64,000 nucleotides of DNA from Collinsella sp. MSK.8.10 (GTDB lineage Bacteria; Actinomycetota; Coriobacteriia; Coriobacteriales; Coriobacteriaceae): assembly GCF_019041915.1 (NCBI RefSeq), contig NZ_JAHPYF010000004.1, positions 62,001 through 126,000 of the forward strand, in the 5' to 3' direction. The notes below the pieces were generated by a model. The model did no database searches and was not told the DNA's origin. It saw nothing but the letters and a program-made list of their open reading frames with translations. Positions 17,443-25,602 of this stretch are shown piece by piece. Positions within the stretch are counted from its first letter, which is position 1, and every line of letters begins with the position of its first letter. The position numbers were made by a program, and so were the translations under genes.

Positions 17443-18798
17443 ATGGCTATGGACGACCTTTTTTCTGCTTCGACGCGCGAGCGTTCCTTTCAGAATGCGC
17501 CGCTTGCGGTGCGCATGCGCCCCAATTCGCTCGACGAGTACGTGGGCCAGCAAAAGGCCGTCGGTAAGGGTTCATGGCTGCGTGCCGCGATCGAGCACGA
17601 CGTGCTTTCGAGCGTGATTCTGTACGGGCCTGCCGGTACGGGCAAGACGACGCTGGCCCACATTATCGCCAACCATACCAAGAGCGAGTTTGTCGAGGTC
17701 AGCGCCGTCACGGGTACCGTGAAGGACCTGCGTCGTGTAATTGATGAGGCCAAGACGCGCCTGAATACGTACGACCGCCGCACCATTCTATTCATCGATG
17801 AGATTCACCGCTTCTCTAAGTCGCAGCAGGATGCCTTGCTGCATGCAGTTGAGAACCGTACCGTCATTATGATTGGCGCTACGACAGAGAACCCGTACTT
17901 CGAGGTCAACTCGGCACTGCTCTCACGTGGTCGCGTCGTGGAGCTTGAGCATCTGAAGGATGAGGATATCGCCACGCTTATTGAACGTGCGCTTGAGGCA
18001 CCGCAGGGTTTGAACGGTAAGTTCTCGGCCGATGAGGATACGGTCAAGACCATTTGCACGCTGGCAGCGGGTGACGCTCGCTCGGCGCTCACGACGCTTG
18101 AGCTTGCGAGCGAGATTGCCGTCACGCGTCCCGATACCGAGGGAACGCCAGCGCCTGCGGCGGGGGAGCGCTATCCCATCACCGTGGATGACGTGAAGAT
18201 CGCCAACCCGCGTCGCGGCTTTACGTATGACAAAAACGGCGACATGCACTACGACATCATCAGTGCGTTTATTAAGTCTATGCGCGGTAGCGACCCCGAT
18301 GCCACGATCTATTGGCTCGCGCGCATGATCGATGCTGGGGAGGATCCTAAGTTTATCGCTCGCCGCATTATGATTCACGCTTCTGAGGATGTTGGCAACG
18401 CCGACCCGCAGGCGCTTTTGGTGGCGCATGCTGCCTTTAAATCTGCTGAAGTTATTGGCTATCCTGAATGTCGCATTAACCTTGCACAAGCTGCGCTCTA
18501 TGTGTGCTTGGCGCCCAAGTCCAATGCGTGCGAGGCCTCGATCGATGCGGCGCTAGCCGATATCCACAGCAGTGGTCTTCGCGAGGTGCCCAGCTACCTG
18601 CGCGATCGCCATCGCCCGGGCAGCGATGAATACGGTGTGTATAAGTATCCGCACGATTATCCCGAAGGCTGGGTCGATCAGCGCTATTTGCCCGAAGGCT
18701 TGGAACGCGGTGCATTTTGGCAGCCTGCCGGCCGCGGTTGGGAAGAATGGCGCGTAGAGCAAAGTGAACGCGACCGCAGCGGGAATGCACCGAAGTAG
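17443..18798 (+). CDS. rarA: Replication-associated recombination protein A (RarA/MgsA)
   Basis: 451 residues. AAA+ ATPase related to clamp loaders, acting at stalled replication forks. Walker A GPAGTGKTTLAH (about residue 63), Walker B ILFIDEIHRFSKSQQDALL, sensor GATTENPYFEVNSALLSR, then the RarA-type C-terminal tetramerisation domain (ASEDVGNADPQALLVA; YKYPHDYPEGWV). The C-terminal motif YPHDYPEGWV is characteristic of RarA. ATG 17443 is used; ATG 17449 is possible. A TATACT hexamer at 17404-17409 is a plausible -10 element. Confidence 0.94.
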   Translation: MAMDDLFSASTRERSFQNAPLAVRMRPNSLDEYVGQQKAVGKGSWLRAAIEHDVLSSVILYGPAGTGKTTLAHIIANHTKSEFVEVSAVTGTVKDLRRVIDEAKTRLNTYDRRTILFIDEIHRFSKSQQDALLHAVENRTVIMIGATTENPYFEVNSALLSRGRVVELEHLKDEDIATLIERALEAPQGLNGKFSADEDTVKTICTLAAGDARSALTTLELASEIAVTRPDTEGTPAPAAGERYPITVDDVKIANPRRGFTYDKNGDMHYDIISAFIKSMRGSDPDATIYWLARMIDAGEDPKFIARRIMIHASEDVGNADPQALLVAHAAFKSAEVIGYPECRINLAQAALYVCLAPKSNACEASIDAALADIHSSGLREVPSYLRDRHRPGSDEYGVYKYPHDYPEGWVDQRYLPEGLERGAFWQPAGRGWEEWRVEQSERDRSGNAPK

Positions 18799-18898
18799 CT
18801 GCTGATAATTTTGTCCCACGTTGCTGCTCATGGCATGTTCGGTCCCCTTTGGGGTACCATGGAAACCGTCTGTATTTCGATTCCTTCGGGAGGCTTGT

Positions 18899-19486
18899 AT
18901 GAGTCCCATTCAAATCGCCCTGCTGCTGCTCGCCGTTGCCGGTGTGTGGGCTGTTATCGAGCTCGCGCTCACGCTGCGAAAGACCCGCACCGTCGTTGAT
19001 TCGCTCGATAAGACCGTGAGCGACCTTAACAACACCATCGCCGAGGCGCAGCCGGTGGTAGCAAAGCTCGATGGCGCTGTCGATGAGCTCACCCCCGCGT
19101 TGGCTCAGGTTGAGCCGCTCCTCAAGTCGAGCAAGACCGCCGTCGACGCCCTTACCTCCAATCTCGTAGAGGTCGAAGCTGTGGTTCGCGATATTTCCGA
19201 GGTTACGGGCAGCGTGGCCGAGGCAAGCAACGCTGTGTCGAGCGTGACAGATTCTGCGGCCGGCGCCGTGCAGAAGCTCTTCAATAAGGTGAAGGCTCCT
19301 GCAGCCGACGCCGATCGCAAGCTCGCCGCTGCCGCTGCGGAGGCCGAGCTGCCTACCGAGCGCGTCCTAATTGGCGAGGACGAGGCTGCCGCGGGCGACG
19401 ATGATGGTCAGAAGTCTGTATCCAAGCCGGCTCAGTATTACACCTACACGCCCGCCGAGACCTCTGAGGAGTCCTGCGATGAGTAG
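18899..19486 (+). CDS. DUF948-like membrane-anchored coiled-coil protein
   Basis: 195 residues. One N-terminal membrane helix (IALLLLAVAGVWAVIELAL) is followed by a long heptad-like helical region (about 30-130) and an acidic C-terminus, the layout of DUF948 proteins associated with general stress in Firmicutes. No enzymatic motif. GGGAGG lies 5 nt before ATG 18899. It overlaps the RsbW-like gene by 8 nt, so the two are translationally coupled, which links it to the sigma-factor operon. Confidence 0.8.
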   Translation: MSPIQIALLLLAVAGVWAVIELALTLRKTRTVVDSLDKTVSDLNNTIAEAQPVVAKLDGAVDELTPALAQVEPLLKSSKTAVDALTSNLVEVEAVVRDISEVTGSVAEASNAVSSVTDSAAGAVQKLFNKVKAPAADADRKLAAAAAEAELPTERVLIGEDEAAAGDDDGQKSVSKPAQYYTYTPAETSEESCDE

Positions 19487-19856
19487 CGAAGCAACTTGCC
19501 CCATTACGCTGACCGTTGCCGGCGACCCGCGTCTGGCGCGCCTTGTGCGCATGACGGCGGCAAATGTCGGTGCGCTCTGCTCCATGTCCGTCGATCGCAT
19601 CGAGGACATTCGTATGGCTGCCGAGGAAGCATTTATTTTCGGCTGCACGGCTGTTGATTCCGATGACATCTCGATCAAATTCGATGTCGACGAATCTCAC
19701 GTTGGCATGACCTTTACCTTTGGCGACCAGGCCACCGTCGACGAGGATGACCAGGCCGCTGTGTATGCCGAGCTCATTTTGGCGAGCGTGTGCGACTCCT
19801 ACGAAAAGACTGCGGCGCCCCTGACGCTTTCCCTCGACCTCAAGGCGGATATCTAA
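19479..19856 (+). CDS. RsbW-like anti-sigma factor, ATP-site motifs degenerate
   Basis: 125 residues with the GHKL anti-sigma fold inferred from size, from the SVDRIEDIRMAAEEAF helix matching the N-box helix of RsbW/SpoIIAB, and from its place before a SigB/F-type sigma gene. The asparagine of the canonical ExxTNA N-box is absent (EEAFIFGCTA), and no DxGxG box is visible in the C-terminal half. It may bind the sigma factor without kinase activity. No RsbV-type antagonist gene is adjacent. ATG 19479 lies inside the upstream gene, with GAGGAG at ribosome distance. Confidence 0.7.
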   Translation: MSSEATCPITLTVAGDPRLARLVRMTAANVGALCSMSVDRIEDIRMAAEEAFIFGCTAVDSDDISIKFDVDESHVGMTFTFGDQATVDEDDQAAVYAELILASVCDSYEKTAAPLTLSLDLKADI

Positions 19857-19857
19857 T

Positions 19858-20649
19858 ATGACCGAACGTTCCCGGAGCGGTAAGACCGCTTGGGACAAGG
19901 AGAAAACCCGCGAGCTGTTTCGTCGCTATAAAGAGACCGGTGACCCGGACGCACGCGAGCAGCTCGTCATGTCCCACATGAACCTGGTAAGGTTTCTTGC
20001 CAACAAGTTTAAGAACCGCGGCGAGCCGCTCGATGACCTGATGCAGGTTGGTTATTTGGGCCTGCTCAAGGCTATCGATCGCTTTGACCCTGAGCGCGGA
20101 CTCGAGTTCACCACGTTTGCCACGCCTACCATCTTGGGCGAGATCAAGCGTCACTTCCGCGACAAGGGCTGGAGCGTGCGCGTGCCCCGTCGCTTGCAGG
20201 AGCTCTCGGCCAAGGTCAACCAGGCTACCGATAAGCTCACCAACGAGCTACAGCGCTCGCCTAAGGTTGAGGAAATCGCTGAGTACTTGGACGTGACGGT
20301 CGATGAGGTGCTGGAGGCCATGGAATCGTCTTCGGCCTATACCTCGGTGCCTATCGAGGCTCCTGGTGCGTCCGATTCGGACGATGCCCCCTCGATTCTC
20401 GACCGTTACGCCGACGACGACAACGAGCTCGACTTTACCGATGACCGCCTAGTGATCGAGGAAGCCATCCGTGATTTCTCGCCGCGCGAGCGCGAGGTGA
20501 TTGAGCTGCGCTTTGTGAAGGGCATGACCCAGATCGAGATCGCCAAGAAGCTGGGTATTTCTCAGGTACAGGTTTCGCGTCTGCTGCGCCGCACGCTTAA
20601 GAAGATTCAGGACAAGATCGACCCCGACGGAGTGATGATTCGTTCATGA
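19858..20649 (+). CDS. SigB/SigF-type RNA polymerase sigma factor
   Basis: 263 residues. Region 2 is recognised by DDLMQVGYLGLLKAIDRFDP and FTTFATPTILGEIKRHFRDK; region 3 by the WSVRVPRRLQEL segment; region 4 by LRFVKGMTQIEIAKKLGISQ with the helix-turn-helix after it. This combination is that of group 3 general-stress or sporulation sigma factors. Likely directs a stress regulon and is held by the RsbW-like partner encoded 1 nt upstream. The stop overlaps the AI-2E gene start (ATGA). Confidence 0.92.
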   Translation: MTERSRSGKTAWDKEKTRELFRRYKETGDPDAREQLVMSHMNLVRFLANKFKNRGEPLDDLMQVGYLGLLKAIDRFDPERGLEFTTFATPTILGEIKRHFRDKGWSVRVPRRLQELSAKVNQATDKLTNELQRSPKVEEIAEYLDVTVDEVLEAMESSSAYTSVPIEAPGASDSDDAPSILDRYADDDNELDFTDDRLVIEEAIRDFSPREREVIELRFVKGMTQIEIAKKLGISQVQVSRLLRRTLKKIQDKIDPDGVMIRS

Positions 20650-22058
20650 GTGAGCACCCCCAGCAAACCGATCGCGTGCTGCGCGACACCCGCATTCTGA
20701 CGCTGCGCATTTGGGCTGTTGTCGGCTGCATTGTTATTGCTGCTGTCATCTTTAACCTTATGGGCATCCTGGCACCGGTTATTGAGTTTCTTGCCGTCGG
20801 CTCCATCATTGCTTTTGTGATGTCCCCGATCACCAACTGGCTCGAGCACCATGGCGTGAATCGCGGCATCGGTTCGCTTATCGCGCTTATTGTTGTTGTT
20901 GCCGTGCTCGTCGGTGTCGTTTGCATCTTGTCGCCGATTCTCTTTGGTCAGATCATGGAAGTCCTGAGCCGCCTGCCCGAGCAGCTTCGTGTTGCGGGTG
21001 GCGATCTCAATGAGATGATCTCGCATGCCAAGACGCTCAACAACACGCCGCTCAAGGAGTATTTGGACGATAATCTTTCGTCCCTGGTTACCGTGGCATC
21101 GAAGTATGTGTCTCAGATTGCTGCCGAGCTTGGTCGCGGTGTGTTCCCGCTCATCACCAATACGGCCTCGCAGTTGTTCGTGATCTTCCTTGGTCTGGTG
21201 CTTGCCTACTGGATGGCCTGCGACTACCCTCGCATGCATCACGAGATTTGCACCATCATCGGTCAGGAGAAGGAGACCTCGTACCGCTTTATGGTCGCCA
21301 TCCTTTCTCGCTCTGTCGGCGGCTACATGCGCGGTATGGTCGTGACGTCCATCTGCGGTGGTTTCCTCGCCTTTATCGGTTTTTTGATCATCGGTCATCC
21401 GTATGCGGCGCTCATGGCTATCTTTACCGGCATCATGCATTTGGTTCCGGTCGTCGGTCCCTGGGTGAGCGCAGCAATCGCCACGGTACTCGGCTTCATG
21501 TTCAGTCCCATGTTGGCGTTATGGACGCTCATCGTGACGATGGTCGCGCAAAACGTCACCGATAACGTGATTTCGCCTAAGGTTATGCAGAGCTCGGTGC
21601 AGGTGCATCCCATCATGAGCCTCACGGCGCTCGTTATTGGCTCGGCACTCATGGGCCCCATCGGCATGATTATTGCCATCCCGCTATGTGCGGCCCTCAA
21701 GGGTATCTTCGTGTACTACTTCGAGAATGAGACCGGCCGCCAGCTTGTGGCCTATGACGGCGCCGTGTTTAAGGGCACACCGTACCGCGATGTCGATGGC
21801 AACCCGGTCGCCGCCTACGACGCGCTCGGCGACGACACCTTCATCTACGAGTCCGAGCTCATCGGCAACGAGACCGCGCCCGAGGCCCAGGCCATGCCCA
21901 AACCCGAGCTCGATAATCCCTGGATGAAGCTCTCGGGCCTTCAGCCCGATGCTACGGGCTTTTTCAAGAATCCCTTCGCCAAAGACGACGATTTCAATAT
22001 GAACGACGAAACCAAAACCGGCATCGACGGCTCCATGGACGATTCGGATTCCAAATAG
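20646..22058 (+). CDS. AI-2E family permease
   Basis: 470 residues, about eight membrane helices (two near the N-terminus, the rest between about 160 and 350) and a hydrophilic acidic tail of about 110 residues. The segment GIMHLVPVVGPWVSA and the later NVTDNVISPKVM are typical of the AI-2E/PerM family. Substrate unknown; some relatives are Na+/H+ antiporters, others were linked to autoinducer export. Last gene of the DUF948-RsbW-sigma unit, overlapping the sigma gene by 4 nt. Confidence 0.87.
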   Translation: MSEHPQQTDRVLRDTRILTLRIWAVVGCIVIAAVIFNLMGILAPVIEFLAVGSIIAFVMSPITNWLEHHGVNRGIGSLIALIVVVAVLVGVVCILSPILFGQIMEVLSRLPEQLRVAGGDLNEMISHAKTLNNTPLKEYLDDNLSSLVTVASKYVSQIAAELGRGVFPLITNTASQLFVIFLGLVLAYWMACDYPRMHHEICTIIGQEKETSYRFMVAILSRSVGGYMRGMVVTSICGGFLAFIGFLIIGHPYAALMAIFTGIMHLVPVVGPWVSAAIATVLGFMFSPMLALWTLIVTMVAQNVTDNVISPKVMQSSVQVHPIMSLTALVIGSALMGPIGMIIAIPLCAALKGIFVYYFENETGRQLVAYDGAVFKGTPYRDVDGNPVAAYDALGDDTFIYESELIGNETAPEAQAMPKPELDNPWMKLSGLQPDATGFFKNPFAKDDDFNMNDETKTGIDGSMDDSDSK

Positions 22059-22064
22059 GCACCG

Positions 22065-22304
22065 CTAGCGTTTCTTGAAGTTGTAAATGACAAGAAACGC
22101 GAGCAAAGCGATTGATAAGGGGCCGGCTACATAGAAAAAGAGAACGTCAATTGCGCGTAGAGTGTAATAAGCTTTATCGCCGGACATTACTGCATACAAT
22201 ACGTAGCCAAATGCTGGTTGGTTTGCGTACCAGCAGGAGAAAGCCAAAAGCGCTAAAAGTGCTACAACCAGAAGTGCATTCAGGACAAATCGTTTGCTTT
22301 TCAT
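22065..22304 (-). CDS. Small two-helix membrane protein of unknown function
   Basis: 79 residues. Two hydrophobic stretches (NALLVVALLALLAFSCWYAN and VLFFYVAGPLSIALLAFLVI) flank a short polar loop; the protein ends in NFKKR. ATG 22304 on the minus strand has GGAAGGAG 6 nt upstream, which is why the longer frame to 22358 is not used. Codons are more AT-rich than in the neighbours. It stands alone between the AI-2E gene and alaS on the opposite strand. No family is recognised. Confidence 0.6.
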   Translation of the reverse strand: MKSKRFVLNALLVVALLALLAFSCWYANQPAFGYVLYAVMSGDKAYYTLRAIDVLFFYVAGPLSIALLAFLVIYNFKKR

Positions 22305-22396
22305 CGATCGCTCCTTCCGGGTGAATCTTATATGTAATTCTACAGTAGCCTTTTTCAAAGCATCGCATACTCCTAAATAACGTGCACTTTCGCTGT

Positions 22397-22426
22397 AGGG
22401 TCGGCTTTATGTCGGCCCTCTTTTTT
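22397..22426 (+). terminator. Terminator-like hairpin upstream of alaS
   Basis: AGGGTCGGC (22397-22405) pairs with GTCGGCCCT (22411-22419), two G-T pairs, then CTTTTTT. Confidence 0.7.
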
Positions 22427-22452
22427 GCACTTGCGCGGCGGGATGGTAATAT
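22425..22452 (+). promoter_or_regulatory. Candidate alaS promoter
   Basis: TTGCAC (22425-22430), 16-nt spacer, TAATAT (22447-22452) preceded by TGG, giving an extended -10. It lies 47 nt ahead of the alaS start. Confidence 0.6.
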
Positions 22453-22498
22453 CGTTACGTTTGAACTGTTTCGATGTGAAACCGAGGAGATTCCCTCT

Positions 22499-25156
22499 AT
22501 GAGTGCTGACTACCCGTCAATGACTACGGCCGAGATCCGCTCCAAGTTCCTCAACTTCTTTGAGGAGCGCGGTCTTAAGCTCTATCCTTCTTCGTCCCTT
22601 GTTCCCGACGACCCCTCGCTGCTGCTTGCCAACGCCGGCATGAACCAGTTTAAGGAGTACTACCAGGGCAAGAAGACCATGAAGGAGATCGGCGCGATCT
22701 CCTGCCAGAAGTGCGTCCGCACCAACGACATCGACTGTATCGGCGAGGACGGCCGTCACCTGTCGTTCTTCGAGATGCTCGGTGACTTCTCCTTTGGCGG
22801 CGTCTCCAAGCAGCAGGCTTGCGCTTGGGCCTTCGAGCTCATCACCAAGGAGTTCAAGCTGCCGCTCGATCGCCTGTACTTTACCGTCTTTACCGAGGAC
22901 GACGAGACCCACGACGTGTGGCGTTCTCTGGGCGTTGCCGAGGACCACATCTCCCGCCTGGGCGAGGACGACAACTTCTGGGCCGCCGGCCCCACCGGCC
23001 CCTGCGGTCCCTGCTCCGAGATCTACTTTGACATGGGCGAGGAGGTCGGTTGCGGCAGCCCCGACTGCAAGCCCGGCTGCGACTGCGACCGCTTCCTTGA
23101 GTTCTGGAACCTCGTGTTTACCCAGTACGACCGCCAGGAGGACGGCTCCATGCCGGAGCTGCCGCACCGCAACCTCGATACGGGCATGGGCCTTGAGCGC
23201 ATGGCCGCCATCATGCAGCACAAGACCGCCAATTACGACGGCGACTTGATGCAGCATCTCATCAAGCTGGGCGAGGAGATCAGCGGCAAGACCTATGACG
23301 CCGACGATTACTCCGGTGCCAGCCGATCTCTTCGCATCATCGCCGACCACTCCCGTGCCGTCGACTTTATGATTTCGGATGGCATCCTCCCCGGTAACGA
23401 GGGTCGCGAGTACGTCCTTCGCCGCCTGCTCCGCCGCGCCGTGTTCCACGGTCGCCTGCTGGGCATCGAGGGCGCCTTCCTGACCAAGTTTATCGACGAG
23501 GTCAACGCTCAGATGGGCGAGGCCTATCCTGAGCTGCTCAAGAACGTCGCGCTCGTCAAGGGTATCGTCGCCTCCGAGGAGGAGCGCTTCTCCACGACGC
23601 TCGACAACGGTCGCGTCTACCTGGATGAGGCCCTGGCAGCGCTTGCCGAGGGTGCTGTGCTTCCGGGCGTTGTTGCCTTTAAGCTGCACGACACCTTTGG
23701 TTTCCCCATCGACCTGACCGTCGAGATCGCCGGCACCGCTGGCCACGATGTCGATATGGACGGCTTCACTGCCTGCATGGAGGACCAGAAGGCCCGCGCC
23801 CGCGCCAATGCCAAAGGCGACGCCTGGGGCAGCTTCAACGACGTTTGGGTCGAGCTTTCCGACAAGGTTGCCGCGACTGAGTTCGACGGCTATGACAACG
23901 ATGTGATCGAGGGCGCCAAGGTTGTTGCCATCGTGCGCAACGGTGAGTCCGTCGAGTCCGCTGCCGCCGGCGAGGACGTCGAGGTCGTTCTCGACCGCAC
24001 TCCGTTCTATGCCGAGATGGGTGGCCAGCAGGGCGATGCCGGCGAGCTTTCCGCCGAGGGCGTTTCGCTGACCGTTTCCGATACCAAGAACCACAACGGC
24101 CTGTATGCTCACGTCGCCCACGTTGCCGAGGGCACGCTGGCCGTCGGTGCTACCGTGACCGCCGCGCTCGACGCCGAGCGCCGTGGCTTCCTGCGCCGCA
24201 ACCACACCGCCACGCACCTGCTCGACGCCGCCCTTAAGCAGGTCCTGGGCGAGCACGTCTCCCAGGCCGGCTCGCTGGTGACGCCCGAGCACCTGCGCTT
24301 TGACTTTACGCACTTCGAGGCCCTGTCCTCCGAGCAGCTCAAGGCTGTCGAGGACCTGGTCAACCAGCAGATCTTCGCTTCCAAGCCGGTCGTGACCCGT
24401 GTCATGGGCATCGACGAGGCTAAGGCTGCCGGCGCTGTCGCCCTGTTTGGCGAGAAGTATGGCGACGTCGTCCGCGTTGTCTCCGTGGGCGCCGAGGACC
24501 AGCCGTTCTCCCGCGAACTCTGCGGTGGCACACACGCTGCCAACACCGCCGAGATCGGCCTGTTCAAGATCATTTCCGAGTCCTCCACGGGCTCCAATGT
24601 CCGCCGTATCGAGGCCGTGACCTCTAAGGGTGCCCTCGACTATATGGCCGACCGCCTGGCACTCGTTGACGCCGCTGCTACTGCGCTCAAGTGCCGCGTG
24701 GATGAGGTTCCCGCTCGCGTGGAGAACCTGCAGGCCGAGCTGCGCGAGACGTCCAATAAGCTCAAGAAGGCTCTGACCGGTGGCTCCTCCGATGCGATCT
24801 CCAGCGCCATCGAGGGCGCCGTCGAGCTCGACGGCTATAAGCTCGTCGTTGCTGAGCTCCAGGGCCTTGAGGCTGCCGACCTGCGCAACGTATGGGATAC
24901 CGTGCATCAGAAGGTCGCCGGCCCTGTTGCTTGTGTCGTCGCCAGCGTGACTGAGAAGGGCACTCCGGCCCTGCTCGCTGCCGGCTCCGATGACGCCGTC
25001 AAGGCCGGTTTCCACGCCGGTAACGTGATCAAGCAGATCGCGGGTCTGGTCGACGGTCGCGGTGGCGGTCGTCCCAACATGGCCCAGGCCGGTGGCAAGT
25101 ATGCTGCCGGCATCGCCGATGCCCTCGCGGCCGCTAAGACCGCGCTCGGCGCCTAA
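22499..25156 (+). CDS. alaS: Alanyl-tRNA synthetase
   Basis: 885 residues. The class II catalytic core starts at about residue 12 (FFEERGLKLYPSSSLVPDDP, NAGMNQFKEY). The editing domain carries the zinc ligands HTATH in RRNHTATHLL and CGGTHAANT. A C-terminal C-Ala/DHHA1-type domain with GGGRPNMAQAGG closes the protein. GAGGAGA precedes ATG 22499 by 8 nt; the frame further upstream crosses the promoter and is not coding. It leads the run alaS-ruvX-mltG-yqeG-aroK-aroB-like. Confidence 0.97.
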   Translation: MSADYPSMTTAEIRSKFLNFFEERGLKLYPSSSLVPDDPSLLLANAGMNQFKEYYQGKKTMKEIGAISCQKCVRTNDIDCIGEDGRHLSFFEMLGDFSFGGVSKQQACAWAFELITKEFKLPLDRLYFTVFTEDDETHDVWRSLGVAEDHISRLGEDDNFWAAGPTGPCGPCSEIYFDMGEEVGCGSPDCKPGCDCDRFLEFWNLVFTQYDRQEDGSMPELPHRNLDTGMGLERMAAIMQHKTANYDGDLMQHLIKLGEEISGKTYDADDYSGASRSLRIIADHSRAVDFMISDGILPGNEGREYVLRRLLRRAVFHGRLLGIEGAFLTKFIDEVNAQMGEAYPELLKNVALVKGIVASEEERFSTTLDNGRVYLDEALAALAEGAVLPGVVAFKLHDTFGFPIDLTVEIAGTAGHDVDMDGFTACMEDQKARARANAKGDAWGSFNDVWVELSDKVAATEFDGYDNDVIEGAKVVAIVRNGESVESAAAGEDVEVVLDRTPFYAEMGGQQGDAGELSAEGVSLTVSDTKNHNGLYAHVAHVAEGTLAVGATVTAALDAERRGFLRRNHTATHLLDAALKQVLGEHVSQAGSLVTPEHLRFDFTHFEALSSEQLKAVEDLVNQQIFASKPVVTRVMGIDEAKAAGAVALFGEKYGDVVRVVSVGAEDQPFSRELCGGTHAANTAEIGLFKIISESSTGSNVRRIEAVTSKGALDYMADRLALVDAAATALKCRVDEVPARVENLQAELRETSNKLKKALTGGSSDAISSAIEGAVELDGYKLVVAELQGLEAADLRNVWDTVHQKVAGPVACVVASVTEKGTPALLAAGSDDAVKAGFHAGNVIKQIAGLVDGRGGGRPNMAQAGGKYAAGIADALAAAKTALGA

Positions 25157-25173
25157 GAATCTAAGAAGTCGCT

Positions 25174-25602
25174 GTGGTTGCGCTCGCGCTGGACATAGGG
25201 GAGACCAGGATTGGCATCGCCGTCTCGAGCCGTGATGGCAAGATGGCGATGCCTGTCAAGGTGCTTCCGGCTGCCGAGGTCACCGGTATGGCCAAGACGT
25301 TCCGCTACCTGGTTGAGGACTATGAGCCCGACATCCTGGTAAGCGGACGTCCCCTGACCATGGCCGGTGAGCCCGGCCCTCAGGCCGAGCGCGTTGCCGC
25401 TGTGGCGCAAAAGATTGCCGACGAGCTCGATCTTCCGTTGGAGTTTGAGGACGAGCGTCTGTCCTCGCAAGAGGCCAAGCGTATCCTGCGCGAGCAGGGA
25501 CTCAACGAAAAGCAGATGAGGGGCAAGATCGACATGATTGCCGCCAGCCTGTTTTTGCAGACGTGGCTCGATCGTAAAAACGAGGAGGTTTCGCATGCCT
25601 AG
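25174..25602 (+). CDS. ruvX: Holliday junction resolvase-like protein RuvX/YqgF
   Basis: 142 residues. RNase H-fold protein: LALDIGETRIGIAVS holds the first acidic residue and the glycine-rich turn, PDILVSGRPL the second strand, and DERLSSQEAKR the conserved E/DER(L) motif. Implicated in pre-16S rRNA 5' processing or junction resolution. Starts with GTG 25174, 17 nt after the alaS stop. Its end overlaps the mltG start by 8 nt; alaS-ruvX-mltG is a widely conserved order. Confidence 0.92.
   Translation: MVALALDIGETRIGIAVSSRDGKMAMPVKVLPAAEVTGMAKTFRYLVEDYEPDILVSGRPLTMAGEPGPQAERVAAVAQKIADELDLPLEFEDERLSSQEAKRILREQGLNEKQMRGKIDMIAASLFLQTWLDRKNEEVSHA

Noticed and set aside
22517..25015. 832-residue open frame antisense to alaS
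   Set aside because: Shadow frame created by GC-rich third positions; low-complexity translation without motifs, while the sense frame is a complete AlaRS.
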